64,000 nt of DNA. Source: Acinetobacter sp. ANC 4558. GTDB taxonomy: Bacteria > Pseudomonadota > Gammaproteobacteria > Pseudomonadales > Moraxellaceae. The notes under the pieces were generated by a model that did no database searches, had not been told where the DNA came from, and saw nothing but the letters and a program-made list of their open reading frames with translations. Below are positions 1-9,396 of this stretch, piece after piece. The DNA lies in assembly GCF_002135375.1 (NCBI RefSeq), contig NZ_NEGH01000003.1, positions 248,001 to 312,000 on the forward strand, written 5' to 3'. The position numbers and the translations under genes were made by a program. Numbering within the stretch: position 1 is the first letter of the stretch; each line of letters opens with the position of its first letter.

Positions 1-547
1 TATTTTCAATTGCTTTGGTTTTCATTGAAATCTGGAATTTAGATTCCATTGAGTTTAAGTTTTCTTGATCACTTTTAGGCACAGTATTTCGTGGATTTGG
101 ACTGGTTGGTAATTCATTTTTACGTGTGGTCCAAAATAGTGGCAGTGCGTAAACAGGTTGAAAGGCACTTAAACGCCAAACTCCTTTTTTAGTTTCTGGT
201 GTCAATTCCCACCGTTGATCTAATAAAGATATATTTTTGGATGACTTAAACGGATGTAATTGATCTGATTGTTGAGTAATTATATTAGCTGTATTAGATA
301 AACGCTCTAAGGACTGCGATTCATCTTGCTGAAAAAAAACCGCAGGTGTTTCTATAACATGCTGCCTAAATCTATAGTCATAACATGCTAAACGCTCTGC
401 ATTAGAAACTAAGGCAGAGCATTGTTCAGGGGTCATATTCTCAAATATACTCCCCGCATTTTGAGCAGAGGTTTTCAAAGGCGCTATCAAGCATACAATC
501 ATTGTACACAACGCCCTTGTTGTGTACTGATAAGAGTTAGATATCAT
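1..547 (-). CDS. pldA: Outer-membrane phospholipase A, 5' part (runs off the window)
   Basis: About 182 N-terminal residues are visible; the rest lies beyond base 1. The protein starts with a basic stretch and a hydrophobic segment ending in TSAQ, which fits a cleaved signal peptide. It then has the RLACYD motif common in the N-terminal part of neisserial and moraxellaceal PldA proteins, and the block WRLSAFQPVYALPLFW that precedes the barrel. The last visible residues (KFQISMKTKAIEN) match the first beta strand of the barrel. PldA is a calcium-dependent outer-membrane enzyme that hydrolyses phospholipid acyl chains and maintains outer-membrane asymmetry. The catalytic His and Ser lie outside the window and could not be checked. 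A second ATG 15 codons downstream would give a shorter leader. Family assignment is from recognition of these blocks, not from a search. Confidence 0.8.
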   Translation of the reverse strand, partial: MISNSYQYTTRALCTMIVCLIAPLKTSAQNAGSIFENMTPEQCSALVSNAERLACYDYRFRQHVIETPAVFFQQDESQSLERLSNTANIITQQSDQLHPFKSSKNISLLDQRWELTPETKKGVWRLSAFQPVYALPLFWTTRKNELPTSPNPRNTVPKSDQENLNSMESKFQISMKTKAIEN

Positions 548-568
548 ACTATTTCCAAGAAATAGTGT

Positions 569-3508
569 TTATTTGACCTGTTGAATATTAAAGCCTAAAT
601 TCACTAATTCTTCACGTTTTGTTATTGGCGCAACTACCGCTTTTTCAGGTGTTTGCTGTTGCAAATACTGATTTGCAACTCGTTTTAAGTCTTCTAAACT
701 AACAGCCAATAAGCGTTCACGCAATAGATTTCTAAAAGCTGGTGTACGTGCATGCAAATATGCATAACATGCTGTAATTGCCTCGCCCGCAGGAGAGCCA
801 GGTTTATCCATTCCAGCAATTAATCCTAAAATTGCTTCTTCAAGCTGATGCTCTTGCTGTTCTGTATTAAATAACCATTCAACACTTGCTTCAAAATCTT
901 TAAACGTTTCTGCTAACCGTGGATCACGATAACTATAAAAACGGAAAGAACATGCATTTCCATCATAGCTTGCTCCACCACCATAAGCCCCACCTTTCTC
1001 ACGAATTGCACTATGCAAGAAACCATTACGTAAGTAAGCAGCAAGAACCATTAATGGTGCAGCATCTGGATGTGAAACTTCAACAGCCTGATAAGCCGAT
1101 GAGCAAAATTGAACATTTGCTTGAATCAACCATGCCTCATTATCAGTTGTATTATTCACAGACACAGGCGTTAAAGTTTGCGTAATCTCAGGAACAGCTA
1201 ATTTGTCCCAAACATTTTGAATTTCTTCAACTAAACGATCAGATTGTGGTTCTTCGCAAACCAATAAAAATTGCTTCGGCGCTTGCAATAACAAAGTATG
1301 AATCGTTTTTAATTCATTGATTAAAGCATCATAAGCTGCATCATCTTTTTCAATTGATGAAACTAAATCTGTTAACCAATTTAAGGCACCCAAACCGGTA
1401 TTGTGATAATCACGTAATGCTAAAGCACTATGATGACGACCTGCTATTTGCATTGCATAGCTATGCCCAGAGCCAGAAATACGTGAAGCCCAACGTGTTT
1501 TACGTTGTTGTAAAAGCTCAATAATTCGATCTTTTTCATCAAATCTTAGCTGTTCAAATGCTAATTTAAGCAATCGAATCGCTTCAAAATTATGCACCAA
1601 TGATTTTGTTGTAAGCGTCAACCATGCACTGATTTCATTTTTATCATCTACTTTTGAGCGCAGCGATGCCCCCATTCCTAAACCACCACTTACAGCGGTT
1701 TGAAGCTGTTGAAGCTCAAGATAATCATATTCTCCAGCACCCACTTCACCCATTAAAATAGATAACAGATTAAAATATGGCGACATGACAATTTCATTTG
1801 GAATTTTAATGATGACCTGCTGATAGTAAATTCCATTCGTGCCAGCATGATATAAGTTTAATGGTGTATCAATTTGATTTGAAATAATTTCACGCAGCTG
1901 GCCTTGTACAATCTGTAAGGCTGCTGGAACATCTTGCAAGCCCACTTTAGGTAACAAACTTAAATCATCTGGCGTATCTTGGCGAATTTTTAATGCTTCA
2001 GTTTGCGCAATAATTTCAGTTTTCTCATCCTCTGTTAATTTTTGACCAATAGCGGCTAAACGTGATTTTTCAACTTCTGCTTCTTTCACCGATTTAGTTG
2101 CATCTGGAACCAACGTCATTTGAACACGATGTGGATTGTCCAATAAATGCTGTTGAATTAAATGAGACAGCCACATTGGATCTTTTAATTCTTCTTTGAC
2201 TTGTTCTATTGCAGTGTCTACATCCCAAACATGAATTGGGTCTGAATGATGAATCGCACTTCCTAAACCATTTAAGATGAGACTTAAACCATATGGCGTG
2301 CCATCCCCATTAATTTCACGTTGATGTAATTCAATTTGATGTAATATTGCATCAACCAACGCAGTATCGACAGGCTTAGATGCCATTTCTGTTAGAATAT
2401 TCAATACGCCATTTTTAAATTCTTCTGCATATTCAGGGTTTGAACCTTGTACCCCACAGAAAAATGTCATTTCAAAATTAGAATCATCTACGCCCATAAT
2501 TGGACCTGTAGATTGTGCATAACCACATGTTTCTAAATAATGACGTAAAGGTGAGGCAGAATTTTCTAATAAAACACCTTCAACAAGACGCATTCCTAAA
2601 CGTAATTTAATGTTACTCGCTTCAGGCAATAACCAAGAAATAATATGATAAGTTTTATCTTTTAAATCTTCTGCATCTACGGCATAAGTCTCAGTCACTT
2701 CAATAGGTGCTGTTAATCGACGTTCTGGTTTTGAATATAATGTTTCACCTTTTTGAAACTTATGCAGCGCCAATGTTTCGAATTGCTCTTGTAAATGATA
2801 TGCAGATTCATTACCAAACGTCATAAATACGGCATTACTTGGGTGGTAATGAGATTTATAGAAACTAACTAACTCTTCGTAAGTTAAATCTGGAATATCT
2901 TTTGGGTCACCACCAGAATTATAATGATACGTTGTTTCTGGGAACAAATGATGTGCCAATTGATGATATAGCTGATCTGAAGGAGAGCTCATTGCCCCTT
3001 TCATTTCATTAAATACCACACCTTTATACACAGGCTCACCATTTTCTAACTCAATTCGAATACCTTCTTGAGAAAAATCAAGTGGGTTTAAATTTGCGGC
3101 AAATGCTGCATCTAAATAAACAGTTAATAAGTTTTGGAAATCTTTTTTATTTTGCGTAGCAAAAGGATATGCAGTCCAATCCGCTGCCGTAAATGCGTTC
3201 ATAAATGTATTAAGTGAACGACGAATCATTAAAAAAAACGGATCACGCACCGGAAATTTTTCAGAACCACATAAAGCTGTATGTTCTAAAATATGTGCTT
3301 CACCTTTTGAATCCATGGGTTGAGTACGAAAAGCTACCAAAAATACATTTTCATCATGATTTGTTGCCAAATGATAATGTACAGCGCCTGTCACTTTATG
3401 TTGATATTCTGAGACTAAAATATCTAAGGCTTCCACATGGTGTTGACGTATCAACTGAAACGCAGGATGAACAGTTTGAGTAATGGTTTCAGTGACATCT
3501 ACAGTCAT
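569..3508 (-). CDS. M16C zinc metalloprotease, presequence protease (PreP/Cym1) type
   Basis: This 979-residue protein has the inverted zinc motif HxxEH at residues 72-76 (HILEH), with the distal glutamate ligand in NEMKG at about residue 168. The C-terminal half contains the catalytic-chamber motif with Arg/Tyr (REKGGAYGGGASY). Length and motif layout match the M16C family, in which two halves enclose a closed chamber that degrades unfolded peptides. In mitochondria and plastids the homologue clears targeting peptides; in bacteria it is probably a general peptide scavenger. No signal peptide is seen, so it is likely cytoplasmic. The start is supported by GGAGC a few bases before the ATG. It is separate from the upstream neighbour by about 160 bases. 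The peptide substrates cannot be inferred. Confidence 0.9.
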   Translation of the reverse strand: MTVDVTETITQTVHPAFQLIRQHHVEALDILVSEYQHKVTGAVHYHLATNHDENVFLVAFRTQPMDSKGEAHILEHTALCGSEKFPVRDPFFLMIRRSLNTFMNAFTAADWTAYPFATQNKKDFQNLLTVYLDAAFAANLNPLDFSQEGIRIELENGEPVYKGVVFNEMKGAMSSPSDQLYHQLAHHLFPETTYHYNSGGDPKDIPDLTYEELVSFYKSHYHPSNAVFMTFGNESAYHLQEQFETLALHKFQKGETLYSKPERRLTAPIEVTETYAVDAEDLKDKTYHIISWLLPEASNIKLRLGMRLVEGVLLENSASPLRHYLETCGYAQSTGPIMGVDDSNFEMTFFCGVQGSNPEYAEEFKNGVLNILTEMASKPVDTALVDAILHQIELHQREINGDGTPYGLSLILNGLGSAIHHSDPIHVWDVDTAIEQVKEELKDPMWLSHLIQQHLLDNPHRVQMTLVPDATKSVKEAEVEKSRLAAIGQKLTEDEKTEIIAQTEALKIRQDTPDDLSLLPKVGLQDVPAALQIVQGQLREIISNQIDTPLNLYHAGTNGIYYQQVIIKIPNEIVMSPYFNLLSILMGEVGAGEYDYLELQQLQTAVSGGLGMGASLRSKVDDKNEISAWLTLTTKSLVHNFEAIRLLKLAFEQLRFDEKDRIIELLQQRKTRWASRISGSGHSYAMQIAGRHHSALALRDYHNTGLGALNWLTDLVSSIEKDDAAYDALINELKTIHTLLLQAPKQFLLVCEEPQSDRLVEEIQNVWDKLAVPEITQTLTPVSVNNTTDNEAWLIQANVQFCSSAYQAVEVSHPDAAPLMVLAAYLRNGFLHSAIREKGGAYGGGASYDGNACSFRFYSYRDPRLAETFKDFEASVEWLFNTEQQEHQLEEAILGLIAGMDKPGSPAGEAITACYAYLHARTPAFRNLLRERLLAVSLEDLKRVANQYLQQQTPEKAVVAPITKREELVNLGFNIQQVK

Positions 3509-3665
3509 GCTAGCTCCAAAATAAATGCTTTTAAGACTCTACATTATACGCTAAAAACCAGAAGAAAATGATATATTCTCTATATTCCAAGCAGATTGAT
3601 TGGTATTTTGTCAAAATAAAAATTACTTATTTATGGCTGCTTTTTATCTGTATTTAAATGTAGTC

Positions 3666-4442
3666 TTATTTATGTCGTTTTTGATAGTTCCAATGCTCCC
3701 AAAATACGCAAACCATCATCACAAAAAATAACACGATAGATGCAGTAAAACGACTTAAATCTAAACCTCCAGAACTCAGTGGTTTATCTAAAAAATCTCC
3801 GACAACTGCGCCAAGTGGTCGTGTTAATACAAATGCTGTCCAAAATAATAAAACTCGTGAAATAGGTGTGAATAGATATAAATATAAAGTAAATAAAATT
3901 AAACAGGCAAATAAAGCAACGCCTCCTAAGTATCCGAGTCCTGCTGTATCTGCAGACCAATCTCCCAATGCTGTACCTAATGTTTGTGAGAACGTTATCG
4001 TTATCCAGTAAAATAATTCTATCCGAGGAGCATGGGCAACATGAGGTGAAATACTTCCTTCAGTTTTATACCAAAGCCATAATGAAAGACTAACACAGAG
4101 GAATAATAAACTACTTCCCCCCCAATAGCCTATTCCTAACGATCGATCTACAAAATCTGCTAATGTTGTGCCCACTGTCGTACTTGCAATAATTGTAAAC
4201 CAATAAATAAAGGGGCGGTATTTTGATGATTTAATTTGCCAAACAACAAAAGTAATGAACAGAATAGCAAAAATTACTGTGCTGATCAGATAACCTAAAT
4301 TCAGCGACATTGAAACAGCATCACCTGCTATTTCACCAAAAGTGGTAGCAAATATTTTGGTTAACCAAAATATGACTGTTATTTGAGGAACTTTTTGAAT
4401 TAAATCTTCTGTTTGTTGTATTTTTAAGTCGTGTGTGTTCAT
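3666..4442 (-). CDS. Polytopic membrane protein with four internal repeats (COG4705-like)
   Basis: A 258-residue very hydrophobic protein with roughly eight membrane segments. A short motif recurs four times: T-x-G-x3-G/A-D followed about 9-10 residues later by a G-rich turn. The copies centre on residues 34-51, 89-106, 154-171 and 208-229, with acidic residues at D41, D96, D161 and D216. The pattern suggests a repeat-built transporter in which membrane-embedded acidic residues line a path, perhaps for cations. That role is inference. It resembles a family of uncharacterised membrane-anchored proteins (COG4705). It stands alone, with no close operon partner; the gene to its left on the same strand is the M16 protease, about 160 bases away. 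Confidence 0.7.
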   Translation of the reverse strand: MNTHDLKIQQTEDLIQKVPQITVIFWLTKIFATTFGEIAGDAVSMSLNLGYLISTVIFAILFITFVVWQIKSSKYRPFIYWFTIIASTTVGTTLADFVDRSLGIGYWGGSSLLFLCVSLSLWLWYKTEGSISPHVAHAPRIELFYWITITFSQTLGTALGDWSADTAGLGYLGGVALFACLILFTLYLYLFTPISRVLLFWTAFVLTRPLGAVVGDFLDKPLSSGGLDLSRFTASIVLFFVMMVCVFWEHWNYQKRHK

Positions 4443-4581
4443 TAGAAAAAATCAATAATCCTGATTCTTAAAGTATTTATCAAAATACTTAACACAAAAT
4501 TAAAAAAGTGATAAAAAATTCAAATTTTATAAAATAGCTATATTATAGAGATTTCATACAATATAGCTTTTAATACTTAAA

Positions 4582-5034
4582 TTACGAAATCAAATACTTG
4601 AAATAATTATAATTCGGATGGTTTTCTACAAATACATAATTCATTTTTTGATAAAAATGAGCCGCAGGATGCGTATCTGTATATAGACATAAGGCTGAAA
4701 AATGAGTGATTGCTTTTTTCTCTAAATGTTGTAAAAGCTGTTTTCCTACACCATATTTACGATATTGCGGTAAAACATAGAAACGACGCACACGACCAAT
4801 GCGCGTTTCTAAATCTTTTTCATTCCATTGCTGATTTAACCCACCACACGCAATCAATTTGTTATTTTCATATGCAGTTAAAAAAAACTCCCCAGGTTGG
4901 TTAAAACAGTTTTTTCCACTGTTAAACTCATCAATTAACGTTGTAACAAAATTAAAACTTTCCTCGTTGGCCTCTTTTTCTAGCTCTACAATTTCTTGTG
5001 GGAGTATCTTTGCTTCTTTAATCACTATCTTCAT
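4582..5034 (-). CDS. GNAT-family N-acetyltransferase
   Basis: A 150-residue GCN5-related acetyltransferase. The acetyl-CoA pyrophosphate loop is visible as RRFYVLPQYRKYGVGKQLL (R/QxxGxG form), followed by the typical C-terminal LCLYTDTHPAAHFYQKMNY block. I chose the ATG at 5034 because AGGA sits 5 bases before it. An in-frame ATG 42 bases further upstream has only a poor ribosome site and adds a charged leader not typical of the family. The substrate is unknown. The gene is divergent from the PfkB-kinase gene that begins at 5176. Confidence 0.8.
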   Translation of the reverse strand: MKIVIKEAKILPQEIVELEKEANEESFNFVTTLIDEFNSGKNCFNQPGEFFLTAYENNKLIACGGLNQQWNEKDLETRIGRVRRFYVLPQYRKYGVGKQLLQHLEKKAITHFSALCLYTDTHPAAHFYQKMNYVFVENHPNYNYFKYLIS

Positions 5035-5175
5035 ATAATTCCTGACCAATTCCTGTCTATCTTTCATAAAACTCATCCAGCTATTATATAGAATGTTGAA
5101 TTTTATTCATTAAACTACTGCAATGCTGAGCATTCATGTAAACTGTCCATCTTATTTTTAACGTGATTCAAAAAC

Positions 5176-6174
5176 ATGGCTACAGTTGACCTTTTTGCAA
5201 TTGGAAATGCATTAATTGACCAAGAATTCAGAGTTTCTAACGATTTCTTAACTCAACAAAACCTACAAAAAGGCAATATGCAGCTAGCAGATGGTGAAAC
5301 ACAAACAAATTTATACAACAACTTATTGAAAACTCAAAATTATAAAGGTCAAGCCGCTGGTGGTTCTGCCGCAAATACAACAGTCGCATTTTCCGCATTA
5401 GGTGGATCTGCATTTTATGCCTGTCGAGTTGGAAATGATGAATTAGGTAAAATCTACCTCACCGATCTAACAAACTCAGGAATCAAATCATCACCCAAAT
5501 CGGTCAGTGACGGTGTTACTGGTACTTGTATGGTTCTCGTAACTGAAGATTCTGAACGTACGATGCAAACTTACTTGGGTATTACAGCTGAGTTAAATGA
5601 ACAACAAATTGATTTTGAGCCCCTAAAAACAGCACAATGGCTGTATATAGAAGGTTATTTATCAAGCAGTGATAGTGCGCGTATTGCAGTGAAGCAAGCT
5701 CGTAAAATTGCAAAAGCAAATCAGGTCAAAGTTGCACTCACCTTATCTGATCCTGCGATGGTGCAATATGCACGTGATGGTCTGAATGAAATTATTGCAG
5801 ATGGCGTTGATTTATTATTTTGTAATGAACAAGAAGCATTGATGTATACAGAGACTGATCATATTGCAGCTGCATTAATTAAATTGAAATTACTTAGTCA
5901 ACACATTGTCATTACATTGGGAGATAAAGGTGCTTTAATCTCTACCGATGGTCATGAATTTACAGTAAACGGGCGTTCAGTTAAAGCTGTGGATACGGTT
6001 GGCGCTGGTGACTCATTTGCTGGGGCTTTTTTATATGCTCTAAATTCTGAGCATACTTTTCAACAATCGGCTGAACTCGCTGTATTAATTTCAAGTGAAG
6101 TTGTTTCTAAATTTGGTCCTCGCTTAGAGCTAAAAGAATATGTAAAATTATTTGAAGAATTCAAACAAGGCTGA
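5176..6174 (+). CDS. PfkB-family sugar/nucleoside kinase, adenosine kinase-like
   Basis: A 332-residue ribokinase-fold enzyme. The second PfkB signature DTVGAGDSFAGAF covers residues 273-285, with the catalytic base Asp279 in GAGD. The N-terminal substrate region has GGSAANT, the first PfkB signature that binds the ribose. The LLFCNEQEA block near residue 214 is the NxxE motif that helps bind Mg-phosphate. Members of this subfamily are usually annotated as adenosine kinase, phosphorylating adenosine with ATP, but specificity within PfkB cannot be read from motifs alone. It is followed after 5 bases by a Rieske protein gene and is probably cotranscribed with it. Cytoplasmic. Confidence 0.85.
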   Translation: MATVDLFAIGNALIDQEFRVSNDFLTQQNLQKGNMQLADGETQTNLYNNLLKTQNYKGQAAGGSAANTTVAFSALGGSAFYACRVGNDELGKIYLTDLTNSGIKSSPKSVSDGVTGTCMVLVTEDSERTMQTYLGITAELNEQQIDFEPLKTAQWLYIEGYLSSSDSARIAVKQARKIAKANQVKVALTLSDPAMVQYARDGLNEIIADGVDLLFCNEQEALMYTETDHIAAALIKLKLLSQHIVITLGDKGALISTDGHEFTVNGRSVKAVDTVGAGDSFAGAFLYALNSEHTFQQSAELAVLISSEVVSKFGPRLELKEYVKLFEEFKQG

Positions 6175-6179
6175 ATTTA

Positions 6180-6503
6180 ATGTTTAAAGTGTGTAGTACA
6201 GACGATATTCCTGAGCGTGAGGCACGTGCTTTTGAAATACCAAATGGCGAAATTATTTTTATCACACAAAGAGATGGTCATTTTTTTGCCTATCAAAATA
6301 TTTGCCCACATCTACAAGTTGAACTTGAGTTTTTAGAAAATCAATTTTTAGATCGTGATCAAGAATATATCGAATGTTCTACACATGGTGCTTTATTCAT
6401 TGTTGAAACAGGTGAATGTATTTCAGGGCCATGCCAAGGTCAATCTCTTGAAAAAGTTCATATTAATGTGCATTCTGATGGTGGCATTTATCTTGTAGAT
6501 TAA
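6180..6503 (+). CDS. Rieske [2Fe-2S] ferredoxin-type protein
   Basis: A 107-residue protein with the Rieske cluster ligands Cys42-x-His44 (CPH) and Cys66-x2-His69 (CSTH). The linker between the two ligand pairs is 21 residues, within the family range. No membrane anchor or oxygenase domain is attached, so it is a free ferredoxin-like electron carrier or a small NirD-like subunit. It starts 5 bases after the kinase stop codon and is followed 26 bases later by a membrane protein gene, so all three probably share a transcript. The redox partner is not apparent from the neighbourhood. Confidence 0.85.
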   Translation: MFKVCSTDDIPEREARAFEIPNGEIIFITQRDGHFFAYQNICPHLQVELEFLENQFLDRDQEYIECSTHGALFIVETGECISGPCQGQSLEKVHINVHSDGGIYLVD

Positions 6504-6529
6504 TATATTTATTTACTGAGGTTTCTTTT

Positions 6530-7135
6530 ATGCAAAACTTCCTTTTTGATTCTAACTTAATTCCATTTCACTTAAGTTTGATCATTCTTGTGGTACTGAG
6601 CATAATTGAAACCACAGGTTATTATTTCAATATAAAACCAAGTTCTTTTTTTAAAGCTTTTTTCCCAAAATCACTTAAAAACTCTCCTCTTATTAATGTA
6701 AAGTTCTCTAAGATACTAATTTTCATATTTTTATTATTAAATTTTAGTGTTGCTGGTTATTTTATCGAATTCGTCATTTTTGCTAAATTTGATACCTTTG
6801 TTCCTTCATACTATATTTTTATTCCTGTATTAATTATTGCAGTTTTTTTCACAGTATTTATGATTCATTGCCTTGATCAAGTGATTAAACCTAAAATGCA
6901 TCGTGGCAATATTATATTAATTGGTCGTTTAGCCACGGTTTCTAGTGGGAATGCAAGACCTGGTTCTTCTGCTCAAGCTCGCGTACGAGATGAATATGGT
7001 CAATTACATCATATTCAAGTCGAACCTGAGTTTGGTGAACTTGAACTAAGTGCCCAAGTTCTACTTATTAAACAACAAAAATCTCATTATATTGCTAAAC
7101 GCATAGCAAAATTAAATCAGCTTCTAGATCAATAA
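6530..7135 (+). CDS. YqiJ-like membrane protein with C-terminal OB-fold domain
   Basis: A 201-residue protein. The first 125 residues hold three hydrophobic segments (about 15-34, 63-85 and 97-117). The remainder is a soluble beta-rich domain with the pattern RGNIILIGRLATV, then ARPGSSAQARVRDEYGQLHHIQVEP, resembling the OB-fold end of E. coli YqiJ (DUF1449). YqiJ/NfeD-type proteins normally work with flotillin-like YqiK proteins in membrane microdomains. No flotillin gene is nearby, so the partner is elsewhere or absent. The ribosome site GAGG lies 10 bases before the ATG. The assignment is by pattern resemblance and is moderately sure. Confidence 0.6.
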   Translation: MQNFLFDSNLIPFHLSLIILVVLSIIETTGYYFNIKPSSFFKAFFPKSLKNSPLINVKFSKILIFIFLLLNFSVAGYFIEFVIFAKFDTFVPSYYIFIPVLIIAVFFTVFMIHCLDQVIKPKMHRGNIILIGRLATVSSGNARPGSSAQARVRDEYGQLHHIQVEPEFGELELSAQVLLIKQQKSHYIAKRIAKLNQLLDQ

Positions 7136-7618
7136 TTGCATATTTATCTGATTTTATTGTTTACTTATTGATTATTTTTACTTTATGTAATTTATTTGTT
7201 ATCAAACGTAATTTTAAGTTTGTATTGCGTAAATTTGTTAATCCAATATATTACACTTATTGTTTTAAATTTTCAGATTAAATACAATAACTGTACTGTA
7301 ATATTTATTTAAATTATTTTTTAAAAACTATTTTTAAAATTATTTTATAAGAAAATTTAGTTATTTTAATCAGCATAAAATTATTAGTATTAAATTAATC
7401 CTGACTATTTTAGTCTACATTATATTTATTAATTTCGACTAAAATAGTCAGGATTAATAAAATGAATAATTAGTATAATTTTAAAGCAAAAATAAAATGT
7501 AACAACATGATTTTAAACGAAATAAAATATATTATTCATTAAAACTGATTAGTCTATTTCTTTTTTCTCATAAATTATCAATAATATAAATCATATTTTA
7601 AAAATATGGCTTATCGAT
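7136..7618. other. Gene-free AT-rich stretch upstream of the cyd operon
   Basis: About 480 bases with no credible gene and extreme AT content. It should hold the promoter region of the cytochrome bd operon. The one conspicuous element is the inverted repeat at 7394-7458, described separately. I see no clear FNR or ArcA site that I would defend. Confidence 0.6.
7394..7458. repeat. 22-bp perfect inverted repeat with 21-base spacer
   Basis: The left arm 7394-7415 and right arm 7437-7458 are exact reverse complements over 22 bases. Inside each arm is a smaller 13-base dyad, GACTA-ttt-TAGTC, so the structure is nested: two small palindromes that together form a large one. There is no T-run after it, so it is not a standard intrinsic terminator. 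It lies about 160 bases before cydP. It could be a pair of operator sites, a cruciform or a remnant mobile palindrome. Confidence 0.8.
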
Positions 7619-7810
7619 ATGAGCACAAAACGTAATGATTTTAACAAACGTATCATTCGTGAAATAACAGCGATATTAATTATTAAAGTTGTTATTTTAC
7701 TTGTCATAAAAAACATTTGGTTTGATGAGCCAACGATTCCAAAAAATTTTGACAATCAAGTTGCCGAGCGGATAGCTGGCAGCCCTTCCATAAACAAGGA
7801 GACACGTTGA
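7619..7810 (+). CDS. cydP: Cytochrome bd oxidase putative small subunit CydP
   Basis: A 63-residue protein with a basic N-terminus, one membrane helix at about residues 15-33 and a short polar tail. It sits directly before cydA, with its stop overlapping the cydA start (TGATG). Size, topology and position match the small CydP proteins annotated ahead of cydAB in Acinetobacter and relatives. By analogy it would be an accessory or assembly subunit of the bd quinol oxidase in the inner membrane; its exact role is not known to me. The translational overlap suggests coupling with cydA. Confidence 0.8.
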   Translation: MSTKRNDFNKRIIREITAILIIKVVILLVIKNIWFDEPTIPKNFDNQVAERIAGSPSINKETR

Positions 7811-9396
7811 TGATTTCTGAAAGCGTGGTCGATCTATCGCGGTTCCAATTTGCAATGACTGCGATGTATCACTTTATATTTGTTCCACTCACTTTAGGTC
7901 TCGCTTTTATACTTGCCATCATGGAAACCACATATGTGATTTCTGGTAAAGAAATTTATAAAGACATGACCAAATTCTGGGGAAAACTCTTCGGTATTAA
8001 CTTTGCACTCGGTGTCACAACTGGGTTAACTATGGAGTTTCAATTTGGTACAAACTGGGCATATTACTCGCACTACGTGGGTGATATTTTTGGGGCACCA
8101 TTAGCCATTGAAGGTTTAATGGCTTTCTTCTTAGAATCGACCTTCATTGGGTTGTTCTTTTTTGGATGGGATCGACTTTCAAAAGTACAGCATTTATGCG
8201 TAACTTGGTTGGTTGCTTTAGGCTCCAATATGTCTGCATTATGGATTCTTGTTGCGAATGGTTGGATGCAAAACCCTGTCGGCTCAGCATTTAATTATGA
8301 AACAATGCGAATGGAGTTAGTGGACTTTAGTGCGCTAATTTTCAACCCAGTAGCTCAAGTAAAATTTGTACATACCGTTTCAGCTGGTTATGTGACAGGC
8401 GCTATTTTTGTACTCGCGATTTCAAGTTTTTATTTATTAAAAAAACGTGATTTACCATTTGCACGCCGCTCATTTGCTATTGCCGCTGTCTTTGGCTTAG
8501 CTTCAACACTTTCTGTTATTTTATTAGGTGATGAATCTGGTTATGAAGTTGGTGATGTCCAGAAATCTAAACTTGCGGCAATTGAAGCTGAATGGGAAAC
8601 TCAACCTCCTCCAGCGGCAATTACCTTAATTGGTTTCCCTGATAGCGATACCATGACCACCAAGTATGCGATAAAAATACCTTATGTTTTGGGTATTATT
8701 GCGACACGTTCTTTAGATACCCCGATTATGGGCGTCAAAGAGCTCATCACCCTACATGAACAACGTATTCGTAATGGTATGGTTGCATATGACCATCTTG
8801 AAAGATTACGTGGTGGTGATCAAAGTCCTGAACTTAAAGCTGCTTTTGCTGAATCGCAAAAAGATTTAGGTTACGGCTTATTACTTAAAAAATATACCAC
8901 CAATGTAGTTGATGCCAATGAGCAACAAATTAAATCTGCTGCAAAAGATAGTATTCCAGATGTTCCTACGTTGTTCTACGCATTCCGTATTATGGTTGCA
9001 TCAGGATTCTTAATGCTATTGCTCTTTGTCTTAGCTGCGTATGCTGTCGCTAAACGCAATGCAGAACATAAACCATGGCTATTAAAATTTGCACTTTTTG
9101 CATTACCGCTTCCATGGCTTGCTGCTCAAACTGGTTGGTATGTTGCAGAAGTCGGTCGCCAACCTTGGACCATTGGTGAAGTTTTACCAACTTATCTTTC
9201 GGCTTCTAGTTTAAGTGAAGCAGATGTTATTGGCTCTATTACAGCTCTGGCATTATTCTATACCGTGTTACTTGTCATTGAATTATATTTAATGATCAAA
9301 TTCTCACGTCTTGGCCCAAGTTCTCTGCATACGGGGAAATACCACTTCGAGAAACTTGAAGCTGCTAAAAAGGCAAATGAGGAGTCTCAAGCATGA
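7810..9396 (+). CDS. cydA: Cytochrome bd ubiquinol oxidase subunit I
   Basis: A 528-residue polytopic inner-membrane protein. It carries the conserved haem ligands in context: the N-terminal His in [12 protein letters not shown] (haem b595/d side), His in [10 protein letters not shown] and Met in FRIMVASG (haem b558). The quinol-binding region ends with [13 protein letters not shown] use the ATG at 7810, which has AAGGAG 8 bases upstream; a TTG one codon earlier is also open. The enzyme oxidises quinol and reduces oxygen to water with high affinity, supporting growth at low oxygen. It overlaps cydP by one base and cydB by four (ATGA), so the genes are tightly coupled. Confidence 0.97.
   Translation: MISESVVDLSRFQFAMTAMYHFIFVPLTLGLAFILAIMETTYVISGKEIYKDMTKFWGKLFGINFALGVTTGLTMEFQFGTNWAYYSHYVGDIFGAPLAIEGLMAFFLESTFIGLFFFGWDRLSKVQHLCVTWLVALGSNMSALWILVANGWMQNPVGSAFNYETMRMELVDFSALIFNPVAQVKFVHTVSAGYVTGAIFVLAISSFYLLKKRDLPFARRSFAIAAVFGLASTLSVILLGDESGYEVGDVQKSKLAAIEAEWETQPPPAAITLIGFPDSDTMTTKYAIKIPYVLGIIATRSLDTPIMGVKELITLHEQRIRNGMVAYDHLERLRGGDQSPELKAAFAESQKDLGYGLLLKKYTTNVVDANEQQIKSAAKDSIPDVPTLFYAFRIMVASGFLMLLLFVLAAYAVAKRNAEHKPWLLKFALFALPLPWLAAQTGWYVAEVGRQPWTIGEVLPTYLSASSLSEADVIGSITALALFYTVLLVIELYLMIKFSRLGPSSLHTGKYHFEKLEAAKKANEESQA

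Noticed and set aside
919-1185. 88-residue His-rich open frame opposite the M16 protease
   Set aside because: It is a shadow of the protease frame; the His runs come from antisense codons.
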